A DNA stretch of 64,000 bases from positions 30,606,511 to 30,670,510 of the forward strand of contig NC_049981.1 in the NCBI RefSeq assembly GCF_000003815.2, read 5' to 3'. The DNA is from Branchiostoma floridae. Lineage: Eukaryota > Chordata > Leptocardii > Amphioxiformes > Branchiostomatidae. Positions 10,258 through 22,689 of the stretch are shown here, one piece after another (positions within the stretch are counted from its first letter, which is position 1; the number at the start of each line of letters is the position of its first letter). Both the position numbers and the translations under genes were made by a program. Below the pieces are notes generated by a model. The model ran no database searches. It saw only the letters and a list, made by a program, of their open reading frames with translations, and was not told the DNA's origin.

Positions 10258-10510
10258 TTAAATATTTGAAACAGCATTGAAAACATCAAAAGAAAAGAGA
10301 TGGTGATGTCATATATACTGGAAATATTATCTTGGGTGGGCTCATTCCAAACAATTGATAGACTAACTTACTATATGAATTTCATTACATTTTTTCCATG
10401 ATTTTACAAATCCTTTGAACAAGCAGGTTTAAATATTTGAAACAGCATTGAAAACATCAAAAGAAAAAAGATGGTGATGTCATCCACTGGTAATATTATC
10501 ATGGGTAGAC
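10258..10510 (+). repeat. Direct repeat of about 80 bp
   Basis: A segment starting 'taaatatttgaaacagcatt' and ending 'atattatc.tgggt' occurs twice, near 10258 and 10431, with few differences. The intervening 95 bp is not repeated. Confidence 0.75.
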
Positions 10511-10731
10511 TAGCCTCCTTCGCAGACTTTGAGTGTGGTTAGCTTTTATCTTATGGGGAGGTTTGGTTCGCAATTTTCAACACTGACTAAGGTTTTCTAA
10601 TACGGGGAAAGGAAGTTTGCCATGGAAGGGAGTTTGCCATGTAAGGGAGTTTGCCTTGGAAGGGAGTTTGTCGTGGAAGGGCCCCCCATTAAATAAAAGC
10701 CAGCCCTGTTTGCAGTCTGCAAAGGAGGCTA
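10511..10731. mobile_element. MITE with TAGCCTCC termini
   Basis: Terminal inverted repeats TAGCCTCCTTCGCAGAC and its near complement GTCTGCAAAGGAGGCTA bound a 221-bp non-coding segment. An internal minisatellite (10610-10682) has four copies of a 19-bp 'aagggagtttgccatgg' unit. Superfamily not assigned. Confidence 0.65.
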
Positions 10732-10739
10732 CATGAGAC

Positions 10740-12630
10740 ATGAGGGTTTACCAGGTATGAAGCACAAACAATTTACCAATTAACCAAGTAAAACTTTTCA
10801 CTGCTGGACACTTTAATATTTGCTGTTGGCATCCTTCCCTAGTACATATCTATGCAGTCAAAGTTATGACATACATAGTTTACCTACTTTCACGTAAGTA
10901 TCGTAAGATTAATTGCCTCGATATTTGAATGCACTCTATGGACTTTCTTATCTAAAATGAAAATCTTTATACCATGCCAACATCCTTAAGATGACATTTA
11001 TCTTGAGAAGGATTCCAAGTTACGACACCGTAAAACTTATCTTCCGTGCGGCAGTGCATATAAATAGATAAGTTACACTTAATCCACCTAAAAGTCTTGC
11101 TGGCTTTTTAGAAGACATATATGAACGCACCATGGATGGTGAGCATGGCGTCATCAAGAAAGCAGAAATTACATAATGTACTCACGGCACTGGGAACTCA
11201 GGGTTTCAATCATCTTTTACATGATTTTATACCTTTAATATTTTCTCACTGACTTCATTATGTTTCATGGATTACACAAGAAATGACACTAGAACGGGAG
11301 CTGGTTGAAATTCAGAGCATATTAAGGTGCAGTTTGGTGGGCCCCACGAAAAGCCCAGAGGGCACACACTCAAGGAAACACACAACCGGCAAGAGTGCTG
11401 GGTGGGTTGGAAAGAGGGAGTGGTTTGTGGCTGCAAAACAGTTCTCGCTTTGTGTGGGGTGATCTGCCTATACCAGACATGAGAGCAAGGAACAAGCATT
11501 CTGGGACATTCTGACCTCCCCATACTAACAAAATCATGACACCAAAACGTGTGCTTTTTATTTCACCTACACTGCAGAATTGCTTGAACTACAAAGTAAC
11601 TTAAAACACCACAAAAACCTTCCAAAAACAATGTCATCGATCAGCTTAGTAGAATATAGGACCATTTTGTATTGACTTTGCTTAAAATGTTTCCCTCCCT
11701 CAAAGCTTCTGACTCTAGAAGAACTCCAGTCAGAAGCTCTGAGGAAGGTGTCTTTAGAGACATCGAAAGGTACAAACTGGTTGTGTACAAATTCTCCTAA
11801 GTATGTTCCACACAAAACCTCTACCCCAAAATCATGTCGCCATGAAAATAAATGAGTAAAAAAAAGACTTAAAAACTATACAGGTCCCCACTGCCAGGAA
11901 GCATAGTCTGGGTAACCAGGCCAAATTGATGATGATGATAATGCTGGGTTGCTATGATGAATAAGATGGAGATATGGTGATCATCTCCAGGAAATAGACA
12001 TGAGGATGGATAGCCTCATATGAATCAAACGCACACTTTGTGGGATAAGGCAACATGACTGCAAATGCCTTTTCACAACAGGTGCTATTATCACTGTAGA
12101 CAGTACTTCTATTCCTCAAATGTACCAAAAAGTGGGGCAAAAATCCTTGCCAACATCCGTCATGCCATCATTTTCCATCAGCTTGACAGGAAAAAAAAGT
12201 TCTTTCATGTGGAAAAGCTTGAAGTTAAATTGAATTACATCTAAGCCCCGGCAATTGTCTACAGTGGAGATTGCAATGATCAGAAAAGGCCTCTAAGTCA
12301 CCTAGACTAATGCGCCATTTGCCTGCGTAGCTGAAGAATGTTTAATGTAGTGCCGCAGAAAATTCTATTACGGTACAACGTGGCCTCTCACCCGCCCAGA
12401 TTTCAAGTTTTAGCATGAAAGTTCATCTGCGTTGGTAAATGACATTGTGGAAAAACTCCTTGTTCACGGAGCCTTGTCAGGCTGACGGAGTCGGCTGAAA
12501 ATTTGGGGTAAGTCCCAATTAAACTTGGTGTTGGTTAAGTAAGGTTTAGTTTTTCCACAGATTTCAAGTTTTTCTTCCCAACCACTGTGTTTGGATCCCT
12601 CTCTCTTGATTTCTATCTGAAAGTTCCTAA
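10740..12630. other. Intronic or intergenic DNA, nothing recognised
   Basis: Mixed AT-rich sequence. Open frames at 11272-11523, 11567-11815 and 11952-12140 (minus) show no domain, no homologous copy in the window and no convincing exon boundaries. Confidence 0.45.
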
Positions 12631-12632
12631 TA

Positions 12633-12872
12633 CCCCCTTTCCACTAGGACTGCGTTCTCACTGCGCTCGCTCTGCGACCTAAAATTTGACAGATTGCTTA
12701 ACGAATTGTGTAGAAAAACAAACAAATCTTTTCACAATTTGCGTACTTTTTTGTCCCTTCAGTCACACTTCTTCATTCTGTATGATACATCTAGCTTGAA
12801 ATCAAAGGTTACACACATCCGTTGCAGGTCGCAGTGAGAGCGCAGTAAGATCGCTGTCTAGTGGAAAGGGGG
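12633..12872. mobile_element. MITE with CCCCCTTTCCACTAG termini
   Basis: The left end CCCCCTTTCCACTAGGACTG is mirrored at 12857-12872 as CTAGTGGAAAGGGGG. Inner arms also pair (GCGTTCTCACTGCGCTC with GAGCGCAGT). The 240-bp element has no coding capacity, and the target duplication is unclear. Confidence 0.7.
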
Positions 12873-13499
12873 CTAAGGACAGATGGGGAAAGATTTGGTG
12901 TCATGGCAACAGCAGAATTTACATCCCAAACAATCATAAATATTGTGGGTTTTTCACACTCTTTAAGGCAGCTGTGATCAGAGATTTCATCCTTAAACCC
13001 CTGAAACGATAAATCCTCATGATAGAACAATAGAGGAAGCATCAATTTTAGTTCCAACTGTATTCAGTCCCTGAGCTCTCACCACCCATTTGACAAGCTC
13101 AAAGTTCTTTCTCTTTTGTGATCCCTTAAGCTTATTGTACTTAACACTGCTGTAAGATAGATCTTATAAAACATCCTCTTAAGGAAGAAGCACTAAGTTC
13201 TTAAGAAAGAATGAATCTTGGATCCTGATCCCACCGTTTTCCCAAGGTTACAGTAATTGTAGCAATACATTATAATTTGATAGGAAGATGTGGGCCCTTG
13301 CTGAGCAAAGGGAATACATTACCCTATATACTGACATGCGGGGCCATAAATTGCTATAGATAAGTCTATGAATATGGGTCTTCCAGGATTTTATTGTTAT
13401 TCTGATTGTTGCCCTACATATAACAAAGCAAGGCAATAGATTATTATGGATGAGTCAAGATAAGTATGTAGTAAGGTTGGTAGTAAAAAGATTCAACTT

Positions 13500-13673
13500 T
13501 TACTATACATAAAAAAGAAGTTGAACCCAACAAGTTACAGTTTAGAGTTAGCTTTTAGACTAAAGTAGACACATTTTATTCTTTTCTACACTATTTGTTT
13601 GTTTGTCTCCTTTCATGCTTCCTGCAATTAGCCCTTGGGCAAGAATTTGCAATAAACTATTATTATCTAAGAC
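13500..13673 (+). repeat. 3' end of a dispersed retroelement, copy 2
   Basis: Same order of motifs as 9610-9790: 'aagaagttgaacccaa', 'tttgtttgtctcc', 'caattagcccttgggcaag', 'atttgcaataaact'. A palindromic element abuts its 3' end. Confidence 0.6.
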
Positions 13674-13674
13674 T

Positions 13675-13892
13675 AACACTAGTTCACCTTTATCCACATG
13701 GCAACCTATATCCGTTTTTTTACAAAAACAAGATATTTAGAGATATGTAATTGACGAACGTTGGTTTCAAATTGCGATATTTTCATAGCATTCCAGTCTG
13801 AAACACTTGTCTGTTGACTCGATAGCTGTAAATGCTCCGATTTTATGTACAACGAATAAAGGTTACTCCACGAATAAAGAAGAACTAGCGTT
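13675..13892. mobile_element. Palindromic MITE, AACGCTAGTTCACC family, copy 1
   Basis: Ends AACACTAGTTCACCTTTATC and, inverted, GAACTAGCGTT. The next inner arm ('ggcaacctatatccg') is also partly palindromic, and a central 'cattccagtctg' is shared with the copy at 43210-43405. Length 218 bp, non-coding. Confidence 0.72.
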
Positions 13893-13894
13893 AC

Positions 13895-14995
13895 ATGTAC
13901 ATGAATTTAAAAAAAAAGACATCCTTACTGTGCAGGGACCTTAACCATTTCTCTAAACGACTCCTCGCAGCATGTGAGTGGAACCGACTATTATTCACCA
14001 GAGCCGCTCAACTTACACAGCAATTCCGGACAATTGGAAGTAATGGCGCACGGAAGGCTTGCCCTGCACCAATTTTCAGATCAATGCTTGCTTCATACTG
14101 ACCAGAGATACAATCAATAAACAAGGTCATGTAAGGTCAGGATAAAAATGCCTCAAGACGTCTTGAAAGGCATCATTAAGATTTCTTTTTCTTTCATCTT
14201 TCTCTCGAAGGAATGCACAAGCTCAGGAATATTGGGAGCTCTGTCGATTTAGAGAAGACGTTTAATTCATAACTGCTTGTTTGGCTGTCAGAACGGGGAA
14301 CCAAGCAGCAGATATCATTTATAACTGTCCAAATTTTGGGCCCCATTTGGAAAAAAAAAGTACAACTTATTGCCAAGTTTATAAATCACACAGTCAACCG
14401 TTAAGTGGTAGAGGCTTACTTCATGGCAACATCTGGGGCCGAAAATTACAACCAATTTGCCCCGAAGGGAAGACACAAGCTGTGCCTAATGATCGGTTAG
14501 AAAAAGTGTCATTTGAGAGCCAAATACTGCTGTGGAAAAGTAATACAAATCCAAGAAAAGTGGCCACCTAAGAGTTGAACACCACTGGGAAAAGGTTTTA
14601 TAATCTAATGTCAATCAGTTTTGACTGTAAATTGCTTTATGACATAACAGATTATTATGATGAGTAATGGTTCAATAAAAAGTTATGAAGACATATACTG
14701 GTAATGGCAATGTTGCTGATATTGAGACAAACTACTAGTTGTTCAAAATCATACACACTCGCTCACTATCCAGTTAAGCATCGGTTGTTTCCTGTCTTGC
14801 ATGGGTTGGATGTTGCAGAAAGTTGTTTAGGTATTACTACATTCAAAATGTATGAAAACAGTGATACTAAGAATCCTGCATAGCAACTGTGTTCTACATC
14901 ATGGTTTTAAAGGCTAAAAAGGATCTGTGATGCCATGTCACCAGTTTCATTTATCGGTTCTGGAATTTAAAAAAAAAATGCTGAACTGTGAGGAC
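13895..14995. other. Nothing recognised
   Basis: Unique AT-rich sequence. The 96-codon plus-strand frame at 14281-14571 has no recognisable domain. Confidence 0.4.
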
Positions 14996-15009
14996 GTCCC
15001 GTCCTAAGG

Positions 15010-15117
15010 ACCTTTCCGGTAGCGTGCATGTTGAGTGAGTGACACAGCCGGAATCAAACTCACGGCTTCTAGTTCCAGAGGTAGGGCCGTTAACCACTGA
15101 ACTATGCACACTACCTA
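15010..15117 (-). repeat. tRNA-derived SINE head
   Basis: On the minus strand, TAGTTCAGTGGTTAACG (15104-15088) is a near-consensus A box and GAGTTTGATTCC (15061-15050) a B box with a normal gap. The D and T stems do not pair well, so this is a tRNA-like SINE head and not a working tRNA gene. Confidence 0.65.
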
Positions 15118-15209
15118 CAAATGTATATTATGCAGAGCACAAGAGGGAGGTTTTGAAGAAATACACCAGAGATAAAACAATGTCATCACAATTCCAGCCC
15201 CACAGGTTT

Positions 15210-16115
15210 TCCCATATCCCTGTGGGAACTTCTGATTCTTGTTTATTTCCCAGAAGCCCCTGCAGCATCCCATGATCCTCCCCTCCGCCTCCACTGATCC
15301 TCCCTCAAACCCACAACTCATCATCACTCCACTGGAGCCGATCACTCATAGGACCATGGGCAGGTCCATTCTACAGGACAGGGGGGCAAGATGAATACTG
15401 TAAATGCAGGTAAGTTCGCGACGATTTAATTTCGCGGTAGCGGGAAAGAGGGACTTTTCGCGGTGGATTCAAGTTCGCGGTAACACCATAGACTACAGTC
15501 TAATACCATAAGAGAAAAATGTTCGCGGTGGTTTAAAGTTTGCGGTTAAGTGGTCACCGCAAAAACCGTGAACATTAATCCACTGTGAACATTTCTGCAT
15601 TTACAGTAGTTTTATCGGGTTCATCAGTAGCTGGATAATTTCTTGTACACAAATTGAATTGTTGTTGCCTAAAATTCCAATTAAATTCCAGCCCCCTAGG
15701 TTTTCCAACTCCCTGTTGGAACTTATGGGCAGGTCCATTCTACAGGACAGGGGGCAAGATGAGTAGTTTCGTAGGGTTTGTCAGTCCCTGGATAAGTTTT
15801 TGTACACATTACCAAGGCAAGTTTTTTTTTCACCCAGCCAACTTTTCTATTACTGTCTCCTATCTGCATTGTGAAGTAGACACAATGGTGCCAGATAGTC
15901 ACCAAAACATTGATCAGGTAAAAAAACGTGATGGAAATTTGTTATCCAAGTGCCAACAGCTACTTGATTATTACTGTCACCTATCTGCATTGTGAAGTTG
16001 AAGCAGTCATTATTGCCCTGACAAAGGTGAAAGATGGTCACCAAAACATTGACCAGGTAAGGAAACAAGTGATTGCGTACGAAGAAATTTGTTATCCAAG
16101 TGCTAAGGGCCATTA
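15210..16115 (+). repeat. Cluster of local duplications
   Basis: 'ttccagcccc..aggttttcc' followed by '.ccctg.gggaactt' occurs near 15193 and 15688. 'gggcaggtccattctacagg' occurs at 15358 and 15726. A roughly 130-bp unit with 'cctatctgcattgtgaagt' and 'ggtcaccaaaacattga' is duplicated at 15837-15960 and 15969-16105. The 99-113 codon frames here are translations of these repeats. Confidence 0.7.
15396..15608. mobile_element. TA-flanked MITE, CTGTAAATGC family, copy 1
   Basis: TA then CTGTAAATGCAGG at the left and CTGCATTTACAG then TA at the right, so a TA target duplication of the Tc1/mariner kind. The interior has repeated 'ttcgcggt' and 'gttcgcggtgg' motifs. Related copies or halves lie at 20885-21035, 21185-21332, 46984-47112 and 60083-60281. 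Confidence 0.72.
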
Positions 16116-16149
16116 CCCATTTATTTCTCTGTTTTGTATTGTTTAGCAA

Positions 16150-18224
16150 AAATGTGTCCAGTTAAAGCATCCTTATAATATATACGGTATTAGATCCAAA
16201 GTTGTTGTAAACAATGCTTAAAGTTTTCAAGGTCATATGGTGTAACAGATTGTTTGTCAGTCAATTTTTTAGAAGACATCCAACAATAGTACAAAAGTTT
16301 AAGTGGGTGTCACATACAATACGCAAGCTCCTCTAGGCAGCATAATAAATCACAAGGATCAAATACTGGGAATGCCACTCTAGTGCCAAAGGCTAAGAAG
16401 CAAATTCTAAAGCATTAACTTCTGGCAGATATGTGGTTGAGAGAATTGAAAGCTTCGCATGCATCCAAGCAGATAAGACACATGAGGGAACAACTGGCCC
16501 CAGGGATGAAGTATATATCTAAGGGCTGTGCGTGTTTCACAACATCTTTAGAAGAGAATGACAGATTTTATTAGTATGGAGGCCTTTACTGTTCAAAAAG
16601 GCTTAATAACACGTAGAGCATCTACGTTTAAGGCCATGCCAATTGATTTCCTTGGTGCGCAGATTTTTTTAGAAAATCAAACTATAGCAATTCACTCACT
16701 CTCTCATTGGACATAATTAAAGCATAAGGCAAGGAGGAAAACTTTAATATGACCATATTCACCCCATAAATCTGAGACACAGACAGTCTAAGACTTAGAA
16801 GGAGGCCAATGAGAATGATGTCTTAAAATAGAGTGTATAGAAAATAGAGTGTATGCACCAATGCTCTTCATCCGTTCGTGGAAACTGAAGTATACTTCTT
16901 GGCAAAGGTAACCAGACAGTTCCTGAAGGGCATATCTAGCATTTAAACATACTGACTACTTTTTGTCATCTGTCAATGACTGGTATTTTGAAACTCACAT
17001 CACGACAGCCTAGCCTTGCAATTTGGCTCTGCCCCAATCACAGAATCAGTCCTGGCCGGCTACCAAGAACTGATATGGAGTAAAGGCATTACCTGATGAT
17101 AGATTGTATTAGAAGCTTCAGGGACTTTTTTTATCCTTCAAGCCTTTGGTTGGATCAGAGGTATCAAAGGATGTCCTTTTTTGATAACTGAATTTGTACT
17201 TTGAGTCAAAAGCAATCAGACAATGCCCCCAGAATGAATGGATTTTTGTGCAATGCTAACAACACTTCTTAGATACGGGACGAACCTCTAAAGTTTCAAG
17301 AGTGAATCTTGGAGGAGGTTGTAGTGTGTAGAGTGAAGCGTTTGTTGAAAGGTTTAAGATGCCTTCAGGTGGGGCAAGGCATCAAGTGCAATCTGCCCCT
17401 GAGGGGAAAACCCCCAAACCTTACAGCACCTTATGGTTTTGTATTGTTTTACAATAGGGAAGTATGCATACATGAGTTACATTTGAATGACATTTGCATA
17501 TGATCCTTAGACAATGAATTGACATATTCAACCAGTTTTTCTAGATAGCTGCATACTTGTTTTGAATTGTCCTGCTAGTTCATTCTAGTGATGCTAAAGA
17601 AGTGTGATGGATGTCCCTCAATTGAAACATACAGAAGCAAATCTCCATTTCTTATCTAGTTGTAGAGATTGAATTGTATCTGAATATTTTCTACTTGGAT
17701 GTTTAGCCTTCATAAACTTACAGCACCTTTTTCAGAGCTGCAAACTCAGCCCAAAACTGTACAGAGATCAATCTATCAGAGGCCAATATTGCTGCCCGCC
17801 ATCGGACCCAGAAATTGGAGCACCAAGATATGATGACAATGCAAGCTTTTTATGTCTTAGCCTTTTGGGAACTGCTGTGAATGAAATAACAACAACTCTC
17901 TTATCAAATTCTGTTGAGACCCAAAGACTGCCACATCAAAGACCAGTGTTATCCAAGCCTTCTCAAGAATCTCTTAACTCATGATGAGTATCTGAAGTGT
18001 GCATACTTCAAGAATTACTGATTGATTGATTTGATCCCTTGAAAATTCAACATAAATTTTAATGTGGCAGTCGAGGGGCACCATGTGGAATGATAAGGGT
18101 TGAAGTTACATATCAACAGTCTTCCAAAAGACTATCATCAAATTTTACCTCTTCTTACAGCTTAAAGAACTTAGTAATACTCGTGCTTTTAATAACAACA
18201 TGACAGGCAGTATACATGTATAGC
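16150..18224. other. Mostly unique intronic DNA; one MITE end
   Basis: Nothing coding was recognised. A GGCC-family MITE end starts at 16632 (GGCCATGCCAATTGATTTCC) and its interior runs to about 16790, but a matching right end is missing. Confidence 0.45.
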
Positions 18225-20720
18225 TATTAAAGCACAGAGGGATAATCTAAGCTCCTAGTGGCACTGATATTCTTCAAACTGAAGGCCAGAAATGTTCCCT
18301 CAATACCCACTAGCATTTTGGTCCAAGTCTTTTTATCACAGACAAACCTGGCATTGACACAACTTTGGGAAAATTAGTTATGGTTCCATAACAGCTCACA
18401 TTTGGGAATCCCTAACCTACATGTATGAACCCTGTGTTTAGTCTAACAACAGCACTTGGGGTGCTGATGTTTTAGCTGCAGAGATTAAGACATCAACAGG
18501 AACCAACCCCTCTTAGTGTAATGGTAGAGAGGAAGCCCTATAGCTAATAAGTGTACAGAGATAATTGAAGTTCCTAGAGTTGCTGATATTCTTTGGACTG
18601 AAGGCCATATACTAAGTATGTTCCATCAAGATCCACTAGCATTTTGGTCCAAGTTTTTTTATCACAGACAAACCTGGCATTGACACAACTTTGGGAAAAG
18701 TAGTTATGGTTACGTAACAACTCACAGCTGTTATCACACTGGGGAATCCCTAACCTACATGTATGAACCCTGTGTTTAGTCTAACAACAGCACTTGGGGT
18801 GCTGATGTTTTAGCTGCAGAGATTAAGACATCAACATGAACCAACCCCTCTTAGGCCACGTTGATTTGATTATATGGATGACATCCGCGCTCGCACCAAT
18901 TTTCGGCCATTTCCAAAAAAAAAAAGAAGTTTTCGACCACACAATAAATTGTGCAAAGCAGCTGTAAAATGAGCACAAATATTCCGTAGATTGAAAAAAA
19001 AGTATCAGAAAACAGATAACTAATGCCATATATAGAATGCCAAAATGAATCTAAAGTCAAAGAATAAGATGTGAAAGGATGGAAAGAAAAAAAATCTATT
19101 GTTGGTTGGGGGAGGTACCAGTACAGAAAATTCAGGTCCAGAGGATCATGGTATACCATACTATGTGTGTTTAGTCCTCTGTTCAACCTTCCTGGCCACT
19201 TTGATTTCATACTGAAGGCAACTTTTTTTTTTGGCCAAACTTTTTTTTTATTCGTTCGCTCGCATCAGTTTTGGAGTTCCCGGAGGATGTCATCCATATA
19301 ATCAAATCAACATGGCCTTAGTGTAATGGTAGAGAGGAAGCCCTATAGCTAATAAGTGTACAGAGATAATTGAAGTTCCTAGAGTTGCTGATATTTTTCG
19401 GACTGAAGGCCATATACTAAGTATGTTCCATCAAGATCCACTAGCAATTTTTATTCAATTTTTTCATCACAGAATACCTTGGCATTGATAACTTTGGGAA
19501 GGGTAATTATGGTTACGTAACAACTCACAGCTGTTATCGCACTGGGGAATTCCTTACCTACATGTATAAACCCTGTATTCACTCTAACAACAGCACTTGG
19601 GGATGTCTGTGGTGCTGATTTTTTAGCTGCAGAGTTAAAGACATCAACATGAACCAACTCCTCTTAGTGTAATGGCAGACTATAAGCCCTATAGCTAATA
19701 ATTATAGATAATTGAAAGTCCTAGGGGCACTTAAAATCCTCAGACTGAAGGCCACGGATGTTCTTTCAAGATCCATTAGCATTTTGATCCAAGTTTTTCA
19801 TCATGGACAACTCTGGTATTGACACAATGTTATCTCCAAACTTTGTGAACAGTAATTATGGTTACATAACAGCTCACAACTGGGGTATTCCTGGCGCGTT
19901 AACCATGTATTCACTCTAACAACAGCACTTGGGGATGTCTGTGGTGCTGATTTTTTAGCTGCAGAGTTAAAGACATCAGTATGAACCAACTCCTCTTAGT
20001 GTAATGGCAGAGAGTGAGCCCTGTGGCTAAAATGTAGAGGGATAACTGAAACTCCTAGAGGCAGGGGTGTTCTTCATACTGACAGGCCATGGACATTCCC
20101 TCAAGACCCACTAGGCATTTTGATCCAAATTTTACAACATGGACAACGTTTACAATTACACAGTGTTAGCTTTCCACTTTGTTAACAGGAAATTATAGGT
20201 TACATAACAGCTCGCAGCTGGGGGATTCCTGGCACTTAAACCGTGCATTAACTGTAACAATGTTAACTTTCAAACTTTTGGAACAGAAATTATGGTTACA
20301 TAACAGCCTGCAGCTGTGGCCGCACTGGGGAATCTGTGGTGGATGTCTGCGGTGCTGATATTTTAGATGTAGAGAGGAACCAAATCCTCTTACAGCTTAC
20401 TTATCAAAATGGTATAGAGTATAGATATAGCTAGTAAATGTAGAGATAATTGAAACTTCTAGAGGCATTGCTATTCCTCAGACTGAAGGCCATGGACAAT
20501 CCCTCAAGATCCACTAGCATTTTTATCTAAGTTCTTCATGACGGACAACCCTGGCATTGACACAATATTAGCTTCACACTTTGTGAACAGCAGTTATGGT
20601 TACATAACAGCCCGCAGCTGTGGCCACACTGGGGAATCTGTGGGGCTGATATTTTAGTAATAGAGATGAAGGTAACTATATGAATCTACCCCCACTTACA
20701 GCTTACTTCGCAAAAAGTCT
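18225..20720 (+). repeat. Satellite array, unit about 320 bp
   Basis: At least six diverged copies of one unit: 'gataattgaa..tcctag', 'gactgaaggcca', 'atccactagcattt', 'cctggcattgacacaa', 'ggttac.taacagctcaca', 'cactggggaat', 'acaacagcacttggggtgct', 'ttttagctgcagag', 'ctcttagtgtaatgg'. Copies start near 18225, 18550, 19355, 19695, 20035 and 20445. The second copy is split by the MITE at 18854-19317. Minus-strand frames sharing a VFNSAAKKSAPQTSPS stretch are satellite translations, not genes. Confidence 0.85.
18854..19317. mobile_element. 464-bp GGCC-ended MITE, long subfamily, copy 1
   Basis: Ends GGCCACGTTGATTTGATTAT and, inverted, ATAATCAAATCAACATGGCC. TTA precedes and follows it, a 3-bp target duplication like PIF/Harbinger elements. 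It has a near-identical partner in opposite orientation at 53866-54328. It interrupts a satellite unit, so it is younger than the satellite. Confidence 0.85.
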
Positions 20721-20729
20721 TCTCTGTTG

Positions 20730-21460
20730 TCGCCAAGCAAAATGGCACAGTTAAATAATAGCTGAAAGAATAGAGGCGCTAAGTTTGTTTTCTATGCTTA
20801 TCTGTAAAGTTTTTAAGCTTAAGTCTTTTCTGCTGTCACCAAGCCAAGTGACGCAGTTAGTAACAAATGGTTGCCAAAGCCGAACCTTCTCTGCTTCACC
20901 GTGAACTTAAAACCACCACAAACATTTTCCCATGGCAGTAAGAGACTACAGTGCAAGGTGCTATCGCAAACTTAAAACCAACACAAAAAGTCCTTTTTCC
21001 CGCTACTGGGAAATTAAATCCCCGCAAACTTAAAAACATTTACAGGAGCTGAAAGAACAGAGCTGAAGTTTGCATTCCATGCTTATATGTAAAGTTTTTA
21101 AGCTTAAGTCTTTTCTGCTGTCACCAAGCCAAGTGACACAGTTAGTAACAAATGGTTGCCAAAGCCGATCCTTCTCTGCTTCACAATGAACTTAAAACCA
21201 CCACAAACATTTTTCTATGGCAGTAAGAGACTACAGTGCATGGTACTACCGCGAACTTAAAACCACCACAAAAAGTCCTCTTTCCCACTACTGCGAAATT
21301 AAATCCCCGCGAACTTCAATGCATTTACAGTAGCTGAAAGAACAGAGCTGAAGTTTGCATTCCATGCTTATCTGAAAAGTTAATAAGCTTAAAAGTCTTT
21401 TCTGCTGTCACCAAGCCAAGTGACACAGTTTGTAACAAATGGCTACCAAAGCCGAACCTT
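20730..21460 (+). repeat. Composite tandem array, unit about 295 bp, three copies
   Basis: Each unit has 'ttaagcttaagtcttttctg', 'tgtcaccaagccaagtgac' and 'acaaatggttgccaaagccg' followed by a half of the TA-flanked MITE (20885-21035, 21185-21332). The MITE half was amplified together with the host segment. Copies start near 20755, 21050 and 21337, the last without the MITE half. Confidence 0.8.
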
Positions 21461-21486
21461 CTTAGGTAATCAGGGAGTGCATTAGG

Positions 21487-21832
21487 CTAGGGCTTGAAAT
21501 ACTTTTTTTTGCATACCTACACTGGTGCAGGTAACATTGAAAATTACCTGCACCAGACAAATTTTACCTGCACCGCTCTGAATTTAGGAAGTATGGATCA
21601 TACTAAAATTGTTCAGGAACCATTGCTATTTATTCTTTGATACTTAAAGTAGGTGGTAACAGTCAATGCAGCTAATAACAATCCATATACACCTACATGA
21701 TAGACATTTATGTATTAGAAAACCCAGTGCATGGACCAGTGCAGGTTAGGTGCAGGTAGACACCAGAAATACCTGCACAGCTCCAATTTTACCTGCACTA
21801 ACCTACATATGCAGGTGGTATTTCGAGCCCTG
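21487..21832. mobile_element. CAGGG-type (hAT-like) MITE, copy 1
   Basis: The right end is GGTATTTCGAGCCCTG; the left end is a slightly decayed CTAGGGCTTGAAATAC. Internal 'cctgcacc' arms are inverted. A longer flanking duplication of about 22 bp ('ggtaatcagg' then 'gagtgcattag') is present on both sides (21463-21486 and 21836-21862). Confidence 0.72.
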
Positions 21833-21864
21833 TCTGGTAATCAGGGGAGTGCATTAGCCAGATG

Positions 21865-22325
21865 AAATACCTGCCTGTGCTGCATGCATGGCTTTCCTCC
21901 TCATTATCACAGTGACACAGATGGCCACCTGTTACCACAGGATGGTTACCCGTATCAGTGACTAAAGACCACAGAAATTGCTGTATTCAGCGTATCCCAT
22001 TTCTCCAATTTGGGCTGAATGTACTTTGCTGAATGTTACTTAGGTTTCAAACAGGGTGTAGAGAAGTAATAGCATGTGTGTATAACAGGTGCATCTGGAT
22101 GGGAATGGCAGACTGGGTAGACCGTAGGGATGGGTGGATAGGTGCAGAAAGAAGGGAAGAAATAAAGGGGTGTGGCATAACAGAAGACAACTGGGCAGAT
22201 AGGAAAGAGGAATGAATGGACGGAAATATCACCTGTGTTTTGTTGTAGTTGTTGTGTTAATGTGGACCTACCCATAATCCAGGAGTGGGCTTGCTAAATA
22301 CAGTGCACCCTACATAAGTTAGTAT
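21865..22325. other. Nothing recognised
   Basis: Unique sequence. The short 60-79 codon frames around 22033-22275 are purine-rich or its complement and have no domain. Confidence 0.4.
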
Positions 22326-22329
22326 AAGA

Positions 22330-22560
22330 AAACATGAAATTTTCATCGCACTACTTTCTACTAAAATAACCCAATATGGCGGAATCATTATGCAAACACA
22401 GCTGAGTTAATTGCTCATCAATGACGCACTCCTCATCCCATCTGTGCATTATTTCCCTGTGGTGCTGCAAATTAGGTGTAATTAACATTTCCTTTTGAAT
22501 CCATTTCAACAAATGAAAGTAGATTACATTGCCCATTAGCTAATGAAACATCTTATTAAG
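22330..22560. promoter_or_regulatory. Candidate intronic enhancer or conserved element
   Basis: A non-repetitive AT-rich block dense in homeodomain and POU-type words: ATTATGCAAA near 22387, GTTAATTG near 22405, GTGTAATTAAC near 22476, and the palindromic TTAGCTAATGA near 22535. This is motif density only, with no conservation data. Confidence 0.3.
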
Positions 22561-22689
22561 GTCGTAAATTGGTTGCTTTCATAATGCCGTCTACCTAATA
22601 GTTTGCACATAACTTTTTCATGACTTTTGGATTGGATTTCCTATGCGCTTCAGATCGTACAAGAAAAAGTAAGGAATGTGCAAACCTAA

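Noticed and set aside
10610-10682. CRISPR-like array
   Set aside because: Four contiguous 19-bp units without spacers inside a MITE; a minisatellite in a eukaryotic setting.
19451-19989. Two related minus-strand proteins with a VFNSAAKKSAP stretch
   Set aside because: They are translations of adjacent satellite units and share frames only because the units are repeated.
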